Counted from the first letter of the stretch, positions 7,603-16,424 are shown. The stretch is DNA of 64,000 nucleotides from Pseudomonas sp. Teo4 (GCF_034387475.1 NZ_JAXCIL010000003.1:1-64000); one strand, 5' to 3'. Notes: generated by a model not told the origin, from the sequence alone. Program-made: numbers and translations.

Positions 7603-9290
7603 CCTTCCACGATCGGAGTGATCAGGACGACGATGACGTCCTTGCTGTTGTCACGCTTGAGGCTACCGCCCATCAGCCAGTTGCTCGCGCTACCAACGCC
7701 TGCCTTGCTGCCGTTGTCCACGGACTGCTCGAAGCCCGAAAGAACCAACGTCTCACCGGACCGCAGCTTGACCATCTGCGAGAAAATTCGGTTGTCGACC
7801 TCGGGAATCTCGATGGTGTTGTCGCCGCTGGAGACCTGGCGGATTTGCTTCAGCGCACTGAGGTTGATCGAGTAGCGCAGCAGTAGCTCTTTACCCGGCA
7901 TCACGTAGGGAAGCAGGTTCATGTTGAAGCCGGACGTGACGGTCCCAGGAGTCAGCGAAGTGGTCGAACCTACGTCAGCCGTATTGGTGGTCTGAATGCT
8001 GGCCAGGTAGCTCGTCTGGCGAGCGACCTGGACAGGCACTGGCTGCAGGTTCAGCGTGGTGACGGATGGGCTGGTAATAGTCGATACACGACCTTGCTGG
8101 GCCAACGCCTTAACCAGCAAATTCGATCCAGCCCATTGGCTGCTTGTGTCGAGGATGCTGACCGAGCCTTGTACTGCTGCAGCATCCGCCTGGGTGACGT
8201 TCTTCCAGCCGATGCCCCACTTGCCGTTTACGGCCGTGTAGACCAGATTCCAGTCGATGCCGAGGTCATCCTTGTCGGTCAAGGTCACGCTCAGGACTTT
8301 GACGTTGAGAAGGACCTGCTTGGTGATGTTGCTGTTTTCGCCGTTCAGGAAGTCGCCGACACGGGCAAGCACTTCAGGCGTGTCCGTTACCGTCATCGTG
8401 CCGGTGGAGCTAGACATCGACATTCGGCCCACGCCCGGAGTGAGCATCGACTGAACACTGTTTCCGATATCCTTGGTGATATCAGTGTTGATAGTGACGC
8501 CGGTGGACTGCGAACTGCCGGAGTTGCCCGATATCCCACCGCCACTGCCTGAGTTGCTGGTACCGGAGTTGCTTACCCCAGCAGCAGAAGTGGTTCCTGA
8601 AGACACGACAGAAGTCATGTCGGTGACCGAAGGGATTGCATACAGGCGGAACGTCTTGGTGTCGACGTAGAAGATAGTGACCAGGTTTTCCGCAGCGCTA
8701 TACTTCCAGGAGAGTCCCAGACGCACGGTAGCCATATCGAGCAGCCCCTTGGCCGGGCCGCCCTTCCACTTTAATCCGCTGATAGACAAATTGCGGCCAC
8801 CGGACGATGCCCCCAATGCCGAGCCCCCCTGGGGCAGTGCCGGCAGCGGCGGAAGCCCCATGGCGCCGCCAGGATTGGCGGCGGAGCCCTGTTGCTCGCC
8901 CAGCGGAGGCAGCGAGAAGCTAGAAGCGCTACTGCCTGTCAGGGTCACATCCGGAGTGACACGAACCGGTATGCCACACCATTTTGTGATCTCCTGACCG
9001 ACCTGAAAAATGTCGACGTCGGCCGTCGGCGAGTAGGTGATGTCGCAGTTAAGCGCGTCCGGGATCCCGTCGATCTTCAGGTTGATTGGGCGAGTCGATA
9101 CCCACGGAGTGTCGGAGTAGCGAACGGTTGGCCTTGCCGGCGTATCCTGGCGCGACCGCATACTGGCGGCGAGGCCTTCGGCCGACTCGCTCGCATCCTC
9201 GGCACGGCGCATGGTGTCGTTGACATTGCTGATCGTGCAGCCGCTTGCGGCGACGAGCAGGAAGCTCGCGATCAAAGGCTTCAAATTCAT
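7599..9290 (-). CDS. pilN: PilN, outer-membrane secretin lipoprotein
   Basis: A 563-residue secretin. The signal peptide ends in the lipobox AASGC (Cys18), so it should be a lipoprotein. A Ser/Gly-rich low-complexity linker (SGTSNSGSGGGISGNSGSSQ region, about residues 245-265) precedes the secretin domain, which contains the VPVQVARQTSYLA stretch and ends with ETLVLSGFEQ and VIVVLITPIV, hallmarks of type II/III/IV secretins. It should form the outer-membrane channel for the pilus. The start lies 2 bp after the pilL stop. Confidence 0.92.
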   Translation of the reverse strand: MNLKPLIASFLLVAASGCTISNVNDTMRRAEDASESAEGLAASMRSRQDTPARPTVRYSDTPWVSTRPINLKIDGIPDALNCDITYSPTADVDIFQVGQEITKWCGIPVRVTPDVTLTGSSASSFSLPPLGEQQGSAANPGGAMGLPPLPALPQGGSALGASSGGRNLSISGLKWKGGPAKGLLDMATVRLGLSWKYSAAENLVTIFYVDTKTFRLYAIPSVTDMTSVVSSGTTSAAGVSNSGTSNSGSGGGISGNSGSSQSTGVTINTDITKDIGNSVQSMLTPGVGRMSMSSSTGTMTVTDTPEVLARVGDFLNGENSNITKQVLLNVKVLSVTLTDKDDLGIDWNLVYTAVNGKWGIGWKNVTQADAAAVQGSVSILDTSSQWAGSNLLVKALAQQGRVSTITSPSVTTLNLQPVPVQVARQTSYLASIQTTNTADVGSTTSLTPGTVTSGFNMNLLPYVMPGKELLLRYSINLSALKQIRQVSSGDNTIEIPEVDNRIFSQMVKLRSGETLVLSGFEQSVDNGSKAGVGSASNWLMGGSLKRDNSKDVIVVLITPIVEG

Positions 9291-9292
9291 GT

Positions 9293-10135
9293 TCAGTTTC
9301 TCGCTGAGATGGCCAGGACGGGCGGAGTTTGCTTCTGGTACACGTCGACCCAGAACGGCTTTTCAGCCTTCTCGTAGCTCCGGAACAGCGTGGTAATGGC
9401 GTCTAGGAAAGACCCTTCGAAAGTGAGCGAGGCCTTGATGGGGTAGTCGTAGTCGGCGTTCCACACCACGTCCCAACCAGCCTTTTTGCCCCACTCCTGG
9501 ACGGAGGTTTTAAGCGTGCTGCCCGGCTTGGCCACCCACTGAGGTTTCGGCGGAGGCGGGGGCGGCACCTTGGCCGCTGCTACAGCAGTTGCCGGCGCGT
9601 ACACCGGGCGTTTCTCGCCGATGAAGATCTCGCGCTTGTTCCAGTCGACCTCTGCAGAGAGACCCTGCTCGGTTGCCAGAATGTCGAGGACCTCCACCCA
9701 GCGCCGGCCACCACGCCAGTCGACCAATTTGCCTTTGTCGACACGGCCAACCATTTCCGCTTTCAGGTACCCATGCCAACCCACCGGCGCAATCTGCTTC
9801 AGCGCTTCGGTGATCCGCACTTGGCGACCGAAGCCGCGGCGAATCTCTACCTCCCCGGAGGGCTGCCCAACGAAGGTGACAGCCAGAAGGGTAAAGCCGC
9901 CGACGTTTGCAGCCGGCACCGATGCAACCGACAGGCCGGTAGTCGCGCCTGGCTGAATTACGGCCGTCGGCGGCGCTGCAGTGGCTACCGCAGCGGATGC
10001 AGGACGGCTCATCGCCGCCGGCACAGCAGGAGACGGCGCCGGTCGCACCGGAGGCTCCTCCGTGACGAAGAAACCCGCATGAGCAGCAACGGGCAATATC
10101 GCCATCGCCGCTGCAATCAAAACTAATTTTTTCAT
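9293..10135 (-). CDS. pilL: PilL, TcpQ-domain pilus protein
   Basis: A 280-residue exported protein with a clear signal peptide (cleavage after AAHA, about residue 20), an Ala/Pro-rich spacer, a middle domain (about 85-170) and a proline run before the C-terminal TcpQ-type domain (about 200-280; WVAKPGSTLKTSVQEWGKKA and DVVWNADYDYPI are typical). TcpQ-domain proteins help localise or stabilise the secretin. Position at the head of the pil genes matches IncI1 PilL. It is shorter than some IncI1 PilL proteins. No pilM was found next to it. Confidence 0.8.
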   Translation of the reverse strand: MKKLVLIAAAMAILPVAAHAGFFVTEEPPVRPAPSPAVPAAMSRPASAAVATAAPPTAVIQPGATTGLSVASVPAANVGGFTLLAVTFVGQPSGEVEIRRGFGRQVRITEALKQIAPVGWHGYLKAEMVGRVDKGKLVDWRGGRRWVEVLDILATEQGLSAEVDWNKREIFIGEKRPVYAPATAVAAAKVPPPPPPKPQWVAKPGSTLKTSVQEWGKKAGWDVVWNADYDYPIKASLTFEGSFLDAITTLFRSYEKAEKPFWVDVYQKQTPPVLAISARN

Positions 10136-10162
10136 CCGCCTTGAAGCCCCTATGTCTTGTGT

Positions 10163-10609
10163 CTAGCCGTGCCTCATGAGCCCACCAAGGAGACCCTTGG
10201 CGGACGGTGCCCTGCCCTGCTCGGCAGCAGGTGGAGGTGTCGCCTCCCGCTCCTGCTGAGCAGCGTTCCGGGGCACGCTCGGTGGCTCCGGCTCCTGGGC
10301 TTGCTGCTGCTCCACAACAGTGGTTTCCACGCGACTTTCATTGCTTGAAAATCGCACTTCGTCTTTTTGCGTATTATTACTTTCGTTGTTTGATAACGCA
10401 ACACTAACAGAGCCTAAAGCCTTTGCCGAAAGGATTTGATTTCCCACGGAGAGGCACAGCTTTAGGTACTCCTTGTCAGGTTTACCGAGCTCGGCTGATC
10501 GGCGATCGAACTCATCCATAACAGCCAGCTCGGCAGGACGCTTGAAGGAGAGGCGGAGAAGAAATCTCCGCCCGTAACGCTCCCAACTCTTGCTGGTCGT
10601 CCTGGCCAT
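10163..10609 (-). CDS. ParR/StbB-like partner of the ParM-like protein
   Basis: A 148-residue hydrophilic protein. The first about 65 residues (a basic stretch then RPAELAVMDEFDRRSAELG) could form a ribbon-helix-helix or similar DNA-binding fold; the C-terminal half is a disordered Gln, Pro and Glu-rich tail ending LLGGLMRHG. Placement 3 bp after the parM-like gene is the main ground for calling it the DNA-binding adaptor of a type II partition pair. In ParR proteins the C-terminus contacts ParM filaments. No sequence identity beyond layout is claimed. Confidence 0.55.
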   Translation of the reverse strand: MARTTSKSWERYGRRFLLRLSFKRPAELAVMDEFDRRSAELGKPDKEYLKLCLSVGNQILSAKALGSVSVALSNNESNNTQKDEVRFSSNESRVETTVVEQQQAQEPEPPSVPRNAAQQEREATPPPAAEQGRAPSAKGLLGGLMRHG

Positions 10610-10612
10610 GAA

Positions 10613-11749
10613 TCAGGCCTCCTGCCCCGAGGAGTCCGCGATTGCCTCCAGGGCCTGGATCACCCGCTGCTGCTCTGCAGGGGACTTCCCGGCTAGCTCC
10701 TGGAGAAGCGCATCGACATCGATTTCCATCTTCAGGTACTTGAGCATTCCGCGAGCGTTGGAAAACTCCGGGCGCGTCGGTACGAGCAGGTGCGGGAAGG
10801 CTTCTTTCAAGCAGTTGGACATGAGAGCAGCACCGCCGCCCACCAGGATCACCGCCTGCATCTCGGCGGCATCGCCAATCCGGCGCTTAGATTCGCGGAT
10901 GATCTGTTGCGAGATCTCGGCTACCGCAGCGTCGACGATGTCGCCGACATCGTGCTGCAGACCTCTGAGGCGGATGTTGCGGTGCCGGGCAACGTGCTCC
11001 AGCGTGGAGAGGCGGATCTTGCTGGCACCGAACTTACGTTTGAGCTCGTTCTCGATGATGTCGTAGACATTGCTGATGCCCACCACACCGGTACCGGACC
11101 CCACGTGATCAAGCTTGCCGCCGCCATAGACGGTGACACAGTCAGTAGTGCGCCCACCGATGTCGATAACGGCAACGGGAGCGTCCATCTCAACATCGGA
11201 CTTGAAATTGCCGTTGTCGTCGACGACGTAGTCGATGTAGGCCACCAGGCCTTGTGCCGTCACCCGCTGCTGGATGATCTGGATGGGCTGCAACCCGCCC
11301 AGCGGTTCGACGGGTTCGGAGAGGTTCGCCATCTTGCGATCGATGAGGGATTGGTTGGGCTCGCTGCTGCCGGCAACAAAGAACGACTGAAACGGCAGGC
11401 CGGTGGCCAATACCACTCGTTTTCCAGAAAGCCCGAGCGAATGGAGCGTGTGGTGCACTAGGACGCGGTTGATTTCGCTGGTCGAGAAATCATCGAAGCG
11501 AGTGTCTTCGCCGTCGATTTGCGGATCCACGGTGTACTCGCGCCCGCTGGTCTGGTAGCCGCCCAAGCCTGCATCCCCGTCGCCACCGCCGATCAGGGAC
11601 AAGGTGAAGCCTGCCCGGGCCAGAGATGGATGCGCGATCAGCGCGTCGCTCGCCAGCCCTTTCATCTGGCGGAAGCCGTCATCTACTACCGCGAGTACTA
11701 CATCATCAGCTCCGACCGCGGCCGGAGAATTGTTTTTCGAAGCCATCAT
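10613..11749 (-). CDS. parM: ParM/StbA-type actin-like ATPase
   Basis: A 378-residue actin-fold protein. Phosphate-1 loop: VVDDGFRQMKG (about residues 21-31). Phosphate-2 loop: VAVIDIGGRTTDCV (about 190-203). Adenosine motif: VILVGGGAALM (about 310-320). This matches plasmid ParM/StbA filament ATPases that push plasmid copies apart. The start at 11749 (second ATG at 11746) is preceded by AAGGGGAG. It begins 7 bp after icmT, inside the transfer-pilus operon, with no room upstream for a separate parC centromere, which is unusual. The alternative, an actin-like pilus component such as PilM, is less likely because the sequence is ParM-like. Confidence 0.8.
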   Translation of the reverse strand: MMASKNNSPAAVGADDVVLAVVDDGFRQMKGLASDALIAHPSLARAGFTLSLIGGGDGDAGLGGYQTSGREYTVDPQIDGEDTRFDDFSTSEINRVLVHHTLHSLGLSGKRVVLATGLPFQSFFVAGSSEPNQSLIDRKMANLSEPVEPLGGLQPIQIIQQRVTAQGLVAYIDYVVDDNGNFKSDVEMDAPVAVIDIGGRTTDCVTVYGGGKLDHVGSGTGVVGISNVYDIIENELKRKFGASKIRLSTLEHVARHRNIRLRGLQHDVGDIVDAAVAEISQQIIRESKRRIGDAAEMQAVILVGGGAALMSNCLKEAFPHLLVPTRPEFSNARGMLKYLKMEIDVDALLQELAGKSPAEQQRVIQALEAIADSSGQEA

Positions 11750-11756
11750 GCTCCCC

Positions 11757-12026
11757 TTATTTGATTTTTCTTTGCGGCTTGTGCCACCACGCAACGCCGT
11801 ACCGAACCGGCCCGGCGATCCAACTGCGCAGGGCGCGTAAAGCCACCACCATTGAAATTCCAAGCCACTCCAGCACCCCGAAAAGCACAAACACTGCGAG
11901 CGCTGCGCCCATCGTCCACGGCCGAATGTGCATAAGAGCCAAAGCAAACGGGAACGCCGCCCGTGCATCGAAAATGAAGAACCGCACCGTGAGGGCGGTA
12001 TTACGCCATTCGTTTTTTCTAGGCAT
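11757..12026 (-). CDS. icmT: IcmT/TraK, small inner-membrane secretion protein
   Basis: An 89-residue protein starting MPRKNEWRNTALTVRFFIFD, with two hydrophobic segments (about 25-40 and 42-60) and a basic tail ending WWHKPQRKIK. Length, N-terminus and position directly after dotB match IcmT (TraK in IncI1). It belongs to the Dot/Icm-type secretion complex in the inner membrane. Its start overlaps the dotB stop by 8 bp. Confidence 0.9.
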   Translation of the reverse strand: MPRKNEWRNTALTVRFFIFDARAAFPFALALMHIRPWTMGAALAVFVLFGVLEWLGISMVVALRALRSWIAGPVRYGVAWWHKPQRKIK

Positions 12027-13224
12027 GAGCCACCTCCAGCACACCGAACGGCGCCTGCGAGGTCGCCTCGGCCGCCTCGCCCTCCGCCCGGAACAGATCC
12101 ACCTGCGTTTGATCGATGCGTCCTTCCGCGTGCAGACGTTCCGCGTCCTGCAACATCGACTGGCCGAACTGGGCCAGCAGCTGGCCGGCGCGATACGGCA
12201 GAAGCGAGATGTTGGTTGCGGCCGTTTTGAGCAGCTCGTTGCGGATGTAGCTGTTGAACACCAGGTGTTCCCGCACAGCGCAACGACGACCATCTGTGGA
12301 GCGCACCAAGCGCTGGCAGACGATGATTTCGATGTTCCCGATCACAGCCCCCATGATCGAGTAGAGCTCCTCGACCGGGCAGGCCTGGATCAACCGCAGG
12401 AAAGTGGTCTGTACGCTGTTGCTATGAAGAGTGCTGAGGACGAGGTGACCCGTTTGCGCTGCGAGCACCGCCGCCTTGATGGTTTCGGCGTCCCGCGACT
12501 CACCTACCAGGATTACGTCTGGATCGCGACGCAGTGCGTTAACGACTCCCAGAGCGAACGAAGCGACGTCGGCCGGCACGTCAGACTGGTCGATCTCACA
12601 GGACGTGGTTGCCAGGGAGTCCAAGCGGTACTCGATCGGCGCCTCAAACGAGACAATGTGCGTGTCGGACTCGGGATCCTCGGCGATCTTGCGAATCCAC
12701 GAGGCGAGCGTCGTCGTCTTGCCGGCGCCGGTTTCCCCCGTGATGAAGACAAGACCCTGCAGTGGGAACAGAGCCCGCCAGAGATCCGCGTGGTACTCCT
12801 CCTCTCGCGCTGCAGGCGGAACTTCTTTCAGCTCCCGCATGATCACGGAGATGCCGAAAGCACCATCAATGCGAACGCCGGTGGCACACCAGCGGAAACG
12901 GTAGTCTTTCTCGCGGTTGACCTTCACTGAGAAGGCCTGGTCCAACGGCGTACCCTTGCGAAGTTCAACCTCGGCGTTAGCCCCGTACATCAGCACCACC
13001 AGACGAACCACCTCAGCATGCTGCAGCGGCCTGGTAGTGAGGCGAACCAGTCGCCCATGCACCCGGGCAACCACCGGGCGGGAAGTCTTGAAGTAGACAT
13101 CAGACGCTTCCATGTCCATTGCATGGATGAGCACCTGGTCGAAATCGGCATCGTTGAAGCGAGCCGCCTCCCCTTTCATGAGATAGCCGGTCAGCCGATC
13201 ACGAGCAACGGTCACGGAGCTCAT
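12019..13224 (-). CDS. dotB: DotB/TraJ, type IVB secretion ATPase
   Basis: A 401-residue hexameric ATPase of the PilT/GspE superfamily. Walker A GETGAGKT is at residues 163-170, the Asp box around FEAPIEY (about 193-199), Walker B DVILVGESRD near 226-235 and a His box TGHLVLSTLH near 238-247. The N-terminal ASDVYFKT (about 40-47) is typical of DotB/PilT. It should energise the Dot/Icm-type translocator with DotO and DotL. Start overlaps dotC by 4 bp. Confidence 0.93.
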   Translation of the reverse strand: MSSVTVARDRLTGYLMKGEAARFNDADFDQVLIHAMDMEASDVYFKTSRPVVARVHGRLVRLTTRPLQHAEVVRLVVLMYGANAEVELRKGTPLDQAFSVKVNREKDYRFRWCATGVRIDGAFGISVIMRELKEVPPAAREEEYHADLWRALFPLQGLVFITGETGAGKTTTLASWIRKIAEDPESDTHIVSFEAPIEYRLDSLATTSCEIDQSDVPADVASFALGVVNALRRDPDVILVGESRDAETIKAAVLAAQTGHLVLSTLHSNSVQTTFLRLIQACPVEELYSIMGAVIGNIEIIVCQRLVRSTDGRRCAVREHLVFNSYIRNELLKTAATNISLLPYRAGQLLAQFGQSMLQDAERLHAEGRIDQTQVDLFRAEGEAAEATSQAPFGVLEVAHA

Positions 13225-14030
13225 CTCGGCACCGCCACCGGCTTCCAGATCGCCGGATTGGTTTGCAGCTGCGGCTTCGCCGTAATACGAAGAACTCGAT
13301 CATTGATATTGATTTCGTTCCCATTTCCGGTAACGCCCATCTTCGACTCGGCAACATAGGGCTTGCTAATCATGCCCTTGGCAAGAAGGCTCTTATAAAG
13401 AACCATACCTTTGTAATCTCGTTCCAAGCGAGCCAACGACTGACCGAATATTTCATCAGCTTGTTTGAAACCGATATCCCAGCCTTGGGAGACATATTTC
13501 TCCCATACTTTCTTTTCGGCGTCATTTTTCGGCAACAGGCTCGTGGCCGGGACTTCTACTTGATATTGGAAGTCGTGCAGCAAGTAATCGCGCCAGTTAG
13601 TCGGCGCAGTAACAAATCTTGCTTGGCTCTCAATGCGGTAAGTAGCGTCAGCGACGCGGATAGTTTCGGTGTCAGGCAAGTTCAAACTTACTTGACCGTA
13701 GGACAGAACCGGGGGCATTACATTTCGCTCAAGAACTAGCGCGGCAAAATTAAAAATGCCGTCGAGAAGCGACTCGTTGGCACTCAGCATTTTGCCAATC
13801 TCATAGGATCGACGAGCCAAACCGCTTCGAACGCCATATCCCAAAGCCGCTTCTTTCAACGAGCTGAGACGGATAGCCGGAATGTCGCTTTCAATACTCG
13901 ATTCATGAGCTGCATTGGTGCTTCCAGTGAGGACGCCCGACAAGTCCGGCGGCGGAGCATCCTGTCCGGCGAATGCGCCAGACGCGGCCAACAGGCAAGC
14001 AGCCAAAAGACCACACTTAAACGGCGCCAT
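13221..14030 (-). CDS. dotC: DotC/TraI, outer-membrane core lipoprotein
   Basis: A 269-residue exported protein of the DotC family, recognised by blocks such as LKEAALGYGVRSGLARRSYEI and GWDIGFKQADEIFGQSLARLERDYKGM. DotC normally is a lipoprotein that, with DotD, targets DotH to the outer membrane. The lipobox is not obvious: a Cys lies in LLAAC at residue 12, while a type I site after GAFA is also possible. Start overlaps the dotD stop by 14 bp. Confidence 0.88.
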   Translation of the reverse strand: MAPFKCGLLAACLLAASGAFAGQDAPPPDLSGVLTGSTNAAHESSIESDIPAIRLSSLKEAALGYGVRSGLARRSYEIGKMLSANESLLDGIFNFAALVLERNVMPPVLSYGQVSLNLPDTETIRVADATYRIESQARFVTAPTNWRDYLLHDFQYQVEVPATSLLPKNDAEKKVWEKYVSQGWDIGFKQADEIFGQSLARLERDYKGMVLYKSLLAKGMISKPYVAESKMGVTGNGNEININDRVLRITAKPQLQTNPAIWKPVAVPR

Positions 14031-14505
14031 CGGTGTACCTCACTTCCACAACACGAAGCGAAGGATTCACTACGATGTCCGCACGCACACCGGCCTGGAT
14101 GCCGACGTTACGCAGATGGTCAGAAATGCTCGCGGGGGACTCGCCGATCTGCACAAGGATCGGAACAGCCGGCGGTTTACCCATGAACTTCACTTCGTAG
14201 CCGGAGAACGATGCGAGCTTGCTCACCGCCTGTTCGAGAGAGCCGTGCCAGGGCATGGTCACGACCTGCTCCATGCCGCGGATCTGAGCATAGATCCGCG
14301 GCTGCGAAGGCCGGTTCTTCATCTTCTCGTACTGCTCAGCTTCAGCAAGCTGCGTGAGCGACTGCTGGATGTTCTTCGCTGTTTCCTGGAGCTTCTGGTA
14401 AGCGGGGTCGTCGCTGTAGCTCTTGTCGCCACCACGGCCAGTCCCAGCGCACCCGGACAACAACGTAGCGACAAGCAGAGAGCCAGCAATCACTCGGTTC
14501 TTCAT
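14017..14505 (-). CDS. dotD: DotD/TraH, outer-membrane core lipoprotein
   Basis: A 162-residue lipoprotein with lipobox LLSGC (Cys19). The C-terminal domain (about 85-160) has the DotD pattern MPWHGSLEQAVSKLASFSGY, then VQIGESPASISDHLRNVG and a final VEVRY strand; it resembles secretin N0 domains. It heads the long minus-strand transfer-pilus unit, with a GACTTTCRTT-type promoter element 65 bp upstream and several TAGGTCAC palindromes behind it. Confidence 0.9.
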   Translation of the reverse strand: MKNRVIAGSLLVATLLSGCAGTGRGGDKSYSDDPAYQKLQETAKNIQQSLTQLAEAEQYEKMKNRPSQPRIYAQIRGMEQVVTMPWHGSLEQAVSKLASFSGYEVKFMGKPPAVPILVQIGESPASISDHLRNVGIQAGVRADIVVNPSLRVVEVRYTDGAV

Positions 14506-15031
14506 CGTATCTGCTCGGTTGGTTGATGGATAAAGCGCTCCTTACAGGAAAACAACGCTTTAGCGCACGACTATACATCAACGAAAGTCGAACGATAAGA
14601 CAATGATAGTCAGAAGTGACCCACCACTCAACACCAACCCACACCCATATAGGTCTTAGGTGACCTAAAATCCCTTCTGCCCGCCAAATAGGTCACCTGT
14701 GACCATCCCTATAGCCAGTGCGAGATGCCGCAGATACAGGGCTTTCGGGAGCCAATACCCCCTTTAGGTCACATGTGACACTCGGCAGCAGCACCGCCCT
14801 ACTCCGCCGACAAATACCCAGACACGCCGACTCTTTTTAGGTCACAGCTGGCAGATCACTCGCAGCGGGTGATGCGCTCGCCGATGGATCGATGACGAAC
14901 TCAGCAACGTCCGTTTCCGAATAGGTCAACACGGGTATCGAACGAAGATTTCTGGCGACAATAGTCTGCATCTGATACGTTACTTGGAGACGTTTACGGT
15001 TCCGAGTAACGGGGGTAGCCAAATAAAACTT
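14506..15031. promoter_or_regulatory. Operator-rich gap between dotD and the recombinase
   Basis: A 526-bp stretch without a convincing gene. It holds the promoter-like element for dotD (14570-14589) and four TAGGTCAC-type palindromes or half sites (14652-14665, 14691-14704, 14767-14780, 14840-14853). The best copy is GGTCACCTGTGACC, a perfect inverted repeat with a 2-bp spacer. The sites probably bind one plasmid regulator controlling the divergent transfer and recombinase genes. Confidence 0.65.
14570..14589 (-). promoter_or_regulatory. GACTTTCRTT-type promoter element in front of dotD
   Basis: Minus strand GACTTTCGTTGATGTATAGT. The TATAGT hexamer begins exactly 14 bases after the start of the GAC box, as in the other copies in this window, and lies 65 bp upstream of the dotD start. 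Confidence 0.6.
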
Positions 15032-16003
15032 ATGATTCCGAGTAGACTTCCGGAAACGAATGAGCAGTACGTCATCAAGGCTCTCTCTGTCTGCTCCCAA
15101 GCTGCCCAGGCATACGGCATCGACTCCCCCCATTCGGTACCGCCACTCACGGTGATCGAGCACCTCATCACCCGTAAGCCCTCGATCGCCCGTAACACCT
15201 GGAAGCAGTACAAGAACGCCCTTCGGCATCTGTTCACTGAGCGTATGGCGGCGACTGAGGAGAAAGTCGTCCAGGAAGAGCTCCAGGCCGCTCTCCAGAT
15301 GCTGGATACGACCTCATCAGAGGGCACCCTTCGAAAAGGGACTCAGACATCCTCCAAGAAGCAGAAGGGCTTTAAGCGAGCCGACTACCAACGTTTGCTT
15401 TCGTACCTGGAGATGCACCAGGGCAAACACCGCTATGCGCGCCCATTGAAGACCTGGTTGAAAGCGACCTACTTGGTCGGTCTGCGGCCGGGAGAATGGA
15501 AGTCAGCCGGCGTGACTGAGATCCACGGCCGCCCCGTACTTAATGTCGAGAACGCGAAGGCCACGAACGGCCGCGGCAATGGAACGTTCCGCTCCCTGGA
15601 TCTGGGGGATCTGACAGCTGACGAGCTGGAGGACATCCACGAGATGATTGCGATGCTGGAAGGCTACGCCGGCGAGCTCCCGTTCGACACCCTGCAGGAG
15701 AGGATGGGCGACTACATGAAGTACGCCACCAGGCATTGCTTTGGGAAGCGAATGAAGTATCCGACGCTGTACTCAATGCGGCATCAGTTCTCGGCGAACG
15801 CAAAGCTGGCCGGCAACAGCAAGGCCGAGGTGGCCGCGCTGATGGGGCATGGAAGTGACGAGACCGCAGGAGAGCATTACGCGAGAAAGGTTTCAGGTGA
15901 TGCCGCCGGAAAGGTGAAGCCGTTAGCCTCTGATGTCCAAAAAGTGCGATTGAAGTCGAAGACGTTCAAACCGAGGTCCAAAGTTGCTTTAGGCGGCGAA
16001 TAA
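15032..16003 (+). CDS. Tyrosine recombinase-like protein (phage integrase family)
   Basis: A 323-residue protein (from the ATG at 15032; a TTG at 14984 would add 16 residues, and neither has a strong ribosome site). A core-binding-like N-terminal domain (SIARNTWKQYKNALRHLF) is followed by a catalytic domain with Arg in YLVGLRPGEW, then LYSMRHQFSANAKLA, GHGSDETAGEHYARK giving the second His and candidate nucleophile Tyr. The first His of the canonical HxxR box is Tyr here (YSMR), so activity is uncertain. It might resolve plasmid dimers or be the relic of an integrated element. A bidirectional terminator separates it from the convergent mvaT-like gene. Confidence 0.75.
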   Translation: MIPSRLPETNEQYVIKALSVCSQAAQAYGIDSPHSVPPLTVIEHLITRKPSIARNTWKQYKNALRHLFTERMAATEEKVVQEELQAALQMLDTTSSEGTLRKGTQTSSKKQKGFKRADYQRLLSYLEMHQGKHRYARPLKTWLKATYLVGLRPGEWKSAGVTEIHGRPVLNVENAKATNGRGNGTFRSLDLGDLTADELEDIHEMIAMLEGYAGELPFDTLQERMGDYMKYATRHCFGKRMKYPTLYSMRHQFSANAKLAGNSKAEVAALMGHGSDETAGEHYARKVSGDAAGKVKPLASDVQKVRLKSKTFKPRSKVALGGE

Positions 16004-16013
16004 TGATCGGCAA

Positions 16014-16042
16014 AAAAAAGGGATCTTTATGCTCCCTTTTTT
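16014..16042. terminator. Bidirectional rho-independent terminator
   Basis: Perfect inverted repeat AAAAAAGGGA / TCCCTTTTTT around a 9-base loop, between the stops of two convergent genes. A-run and T-run on both sides let it work in both directions. Confidence 0.85.
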
Positions 16043-16061
16043 GTTTGTATCGCTATGACAA

Positions 16062-16424
16062 CTACGACTGCAGCCAGGATTCCACTACGTCGGCGCCGAA
16101 TTGAGTTTTCCACTCTTTCAGAATCTTGTGATTACCACCCTTCGTTTCAACAACCTCGTTCGTGTTTGGGTTGAGATAGCGTTTTAACTGCCGCTCACGG
16201 CGCCCAGAATTCGGTTGAGTCTTCGAACTGCGGTTTTGTGCTTGCGGATCAAGTAAATTGATGACATCACGGAGAGATTTATTGTATTCAGACATCAAAG
16301 CACGCAGTTTGGTATCGAATTCGAGCTCTGCTTTCATCTGCCCATTCTGCTGCAAGCTAGCTAAACGAGCCTGGAGATCTTTGATGGCCTGCTCGGTAAT
16401 ACGGTACTCGTTAATCAGAGACAT
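16062..16424 (-). CDS. MvaT/Pmr-type H-NS-like xenogeneic silencer
   Basis: A 120-residue nucleoid protein. The N-terminus MSLINEYRITEQAIKDLQAR forms the coiled-coil oligomerisation region typical of Pseudomonas MvaT, MvaU and Pmr, and ELEFDTKLRALMSEYNKSLRD follows the family closely. The C-terminal DNA-binding part has LNPNTNEVVETKGGNHKILK EWK, with the GGN hook that reads AT-rich minor grooves. Plasmid-borne copies (Pmr on pCAR1) lower the host cost of foreign DNA by silencing. A good sigma-70 promoter lies upstream. This is one of the strongest pointers to a Pseudomonas host. Confidence 0.93.
   Translation of the reverse strand: MSLINEYRITEQAIKDLQARLASLQQNGQMKAELEFDTKLRALMSEYNKSLRDVINLLDPQAQNRSSKTQPNSGRRERQLKRYLNPNTNEVVETKGGNHKILKEWKTQFGADVVESWLQS

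Noticed and set aside
14837..15229. Minus-strand 130-codon frame opposite the recombinase start
   Set aside because: No ribosome site or recognisable motif; it covers a TAGGTCAC site and the recombinase N-terminus.
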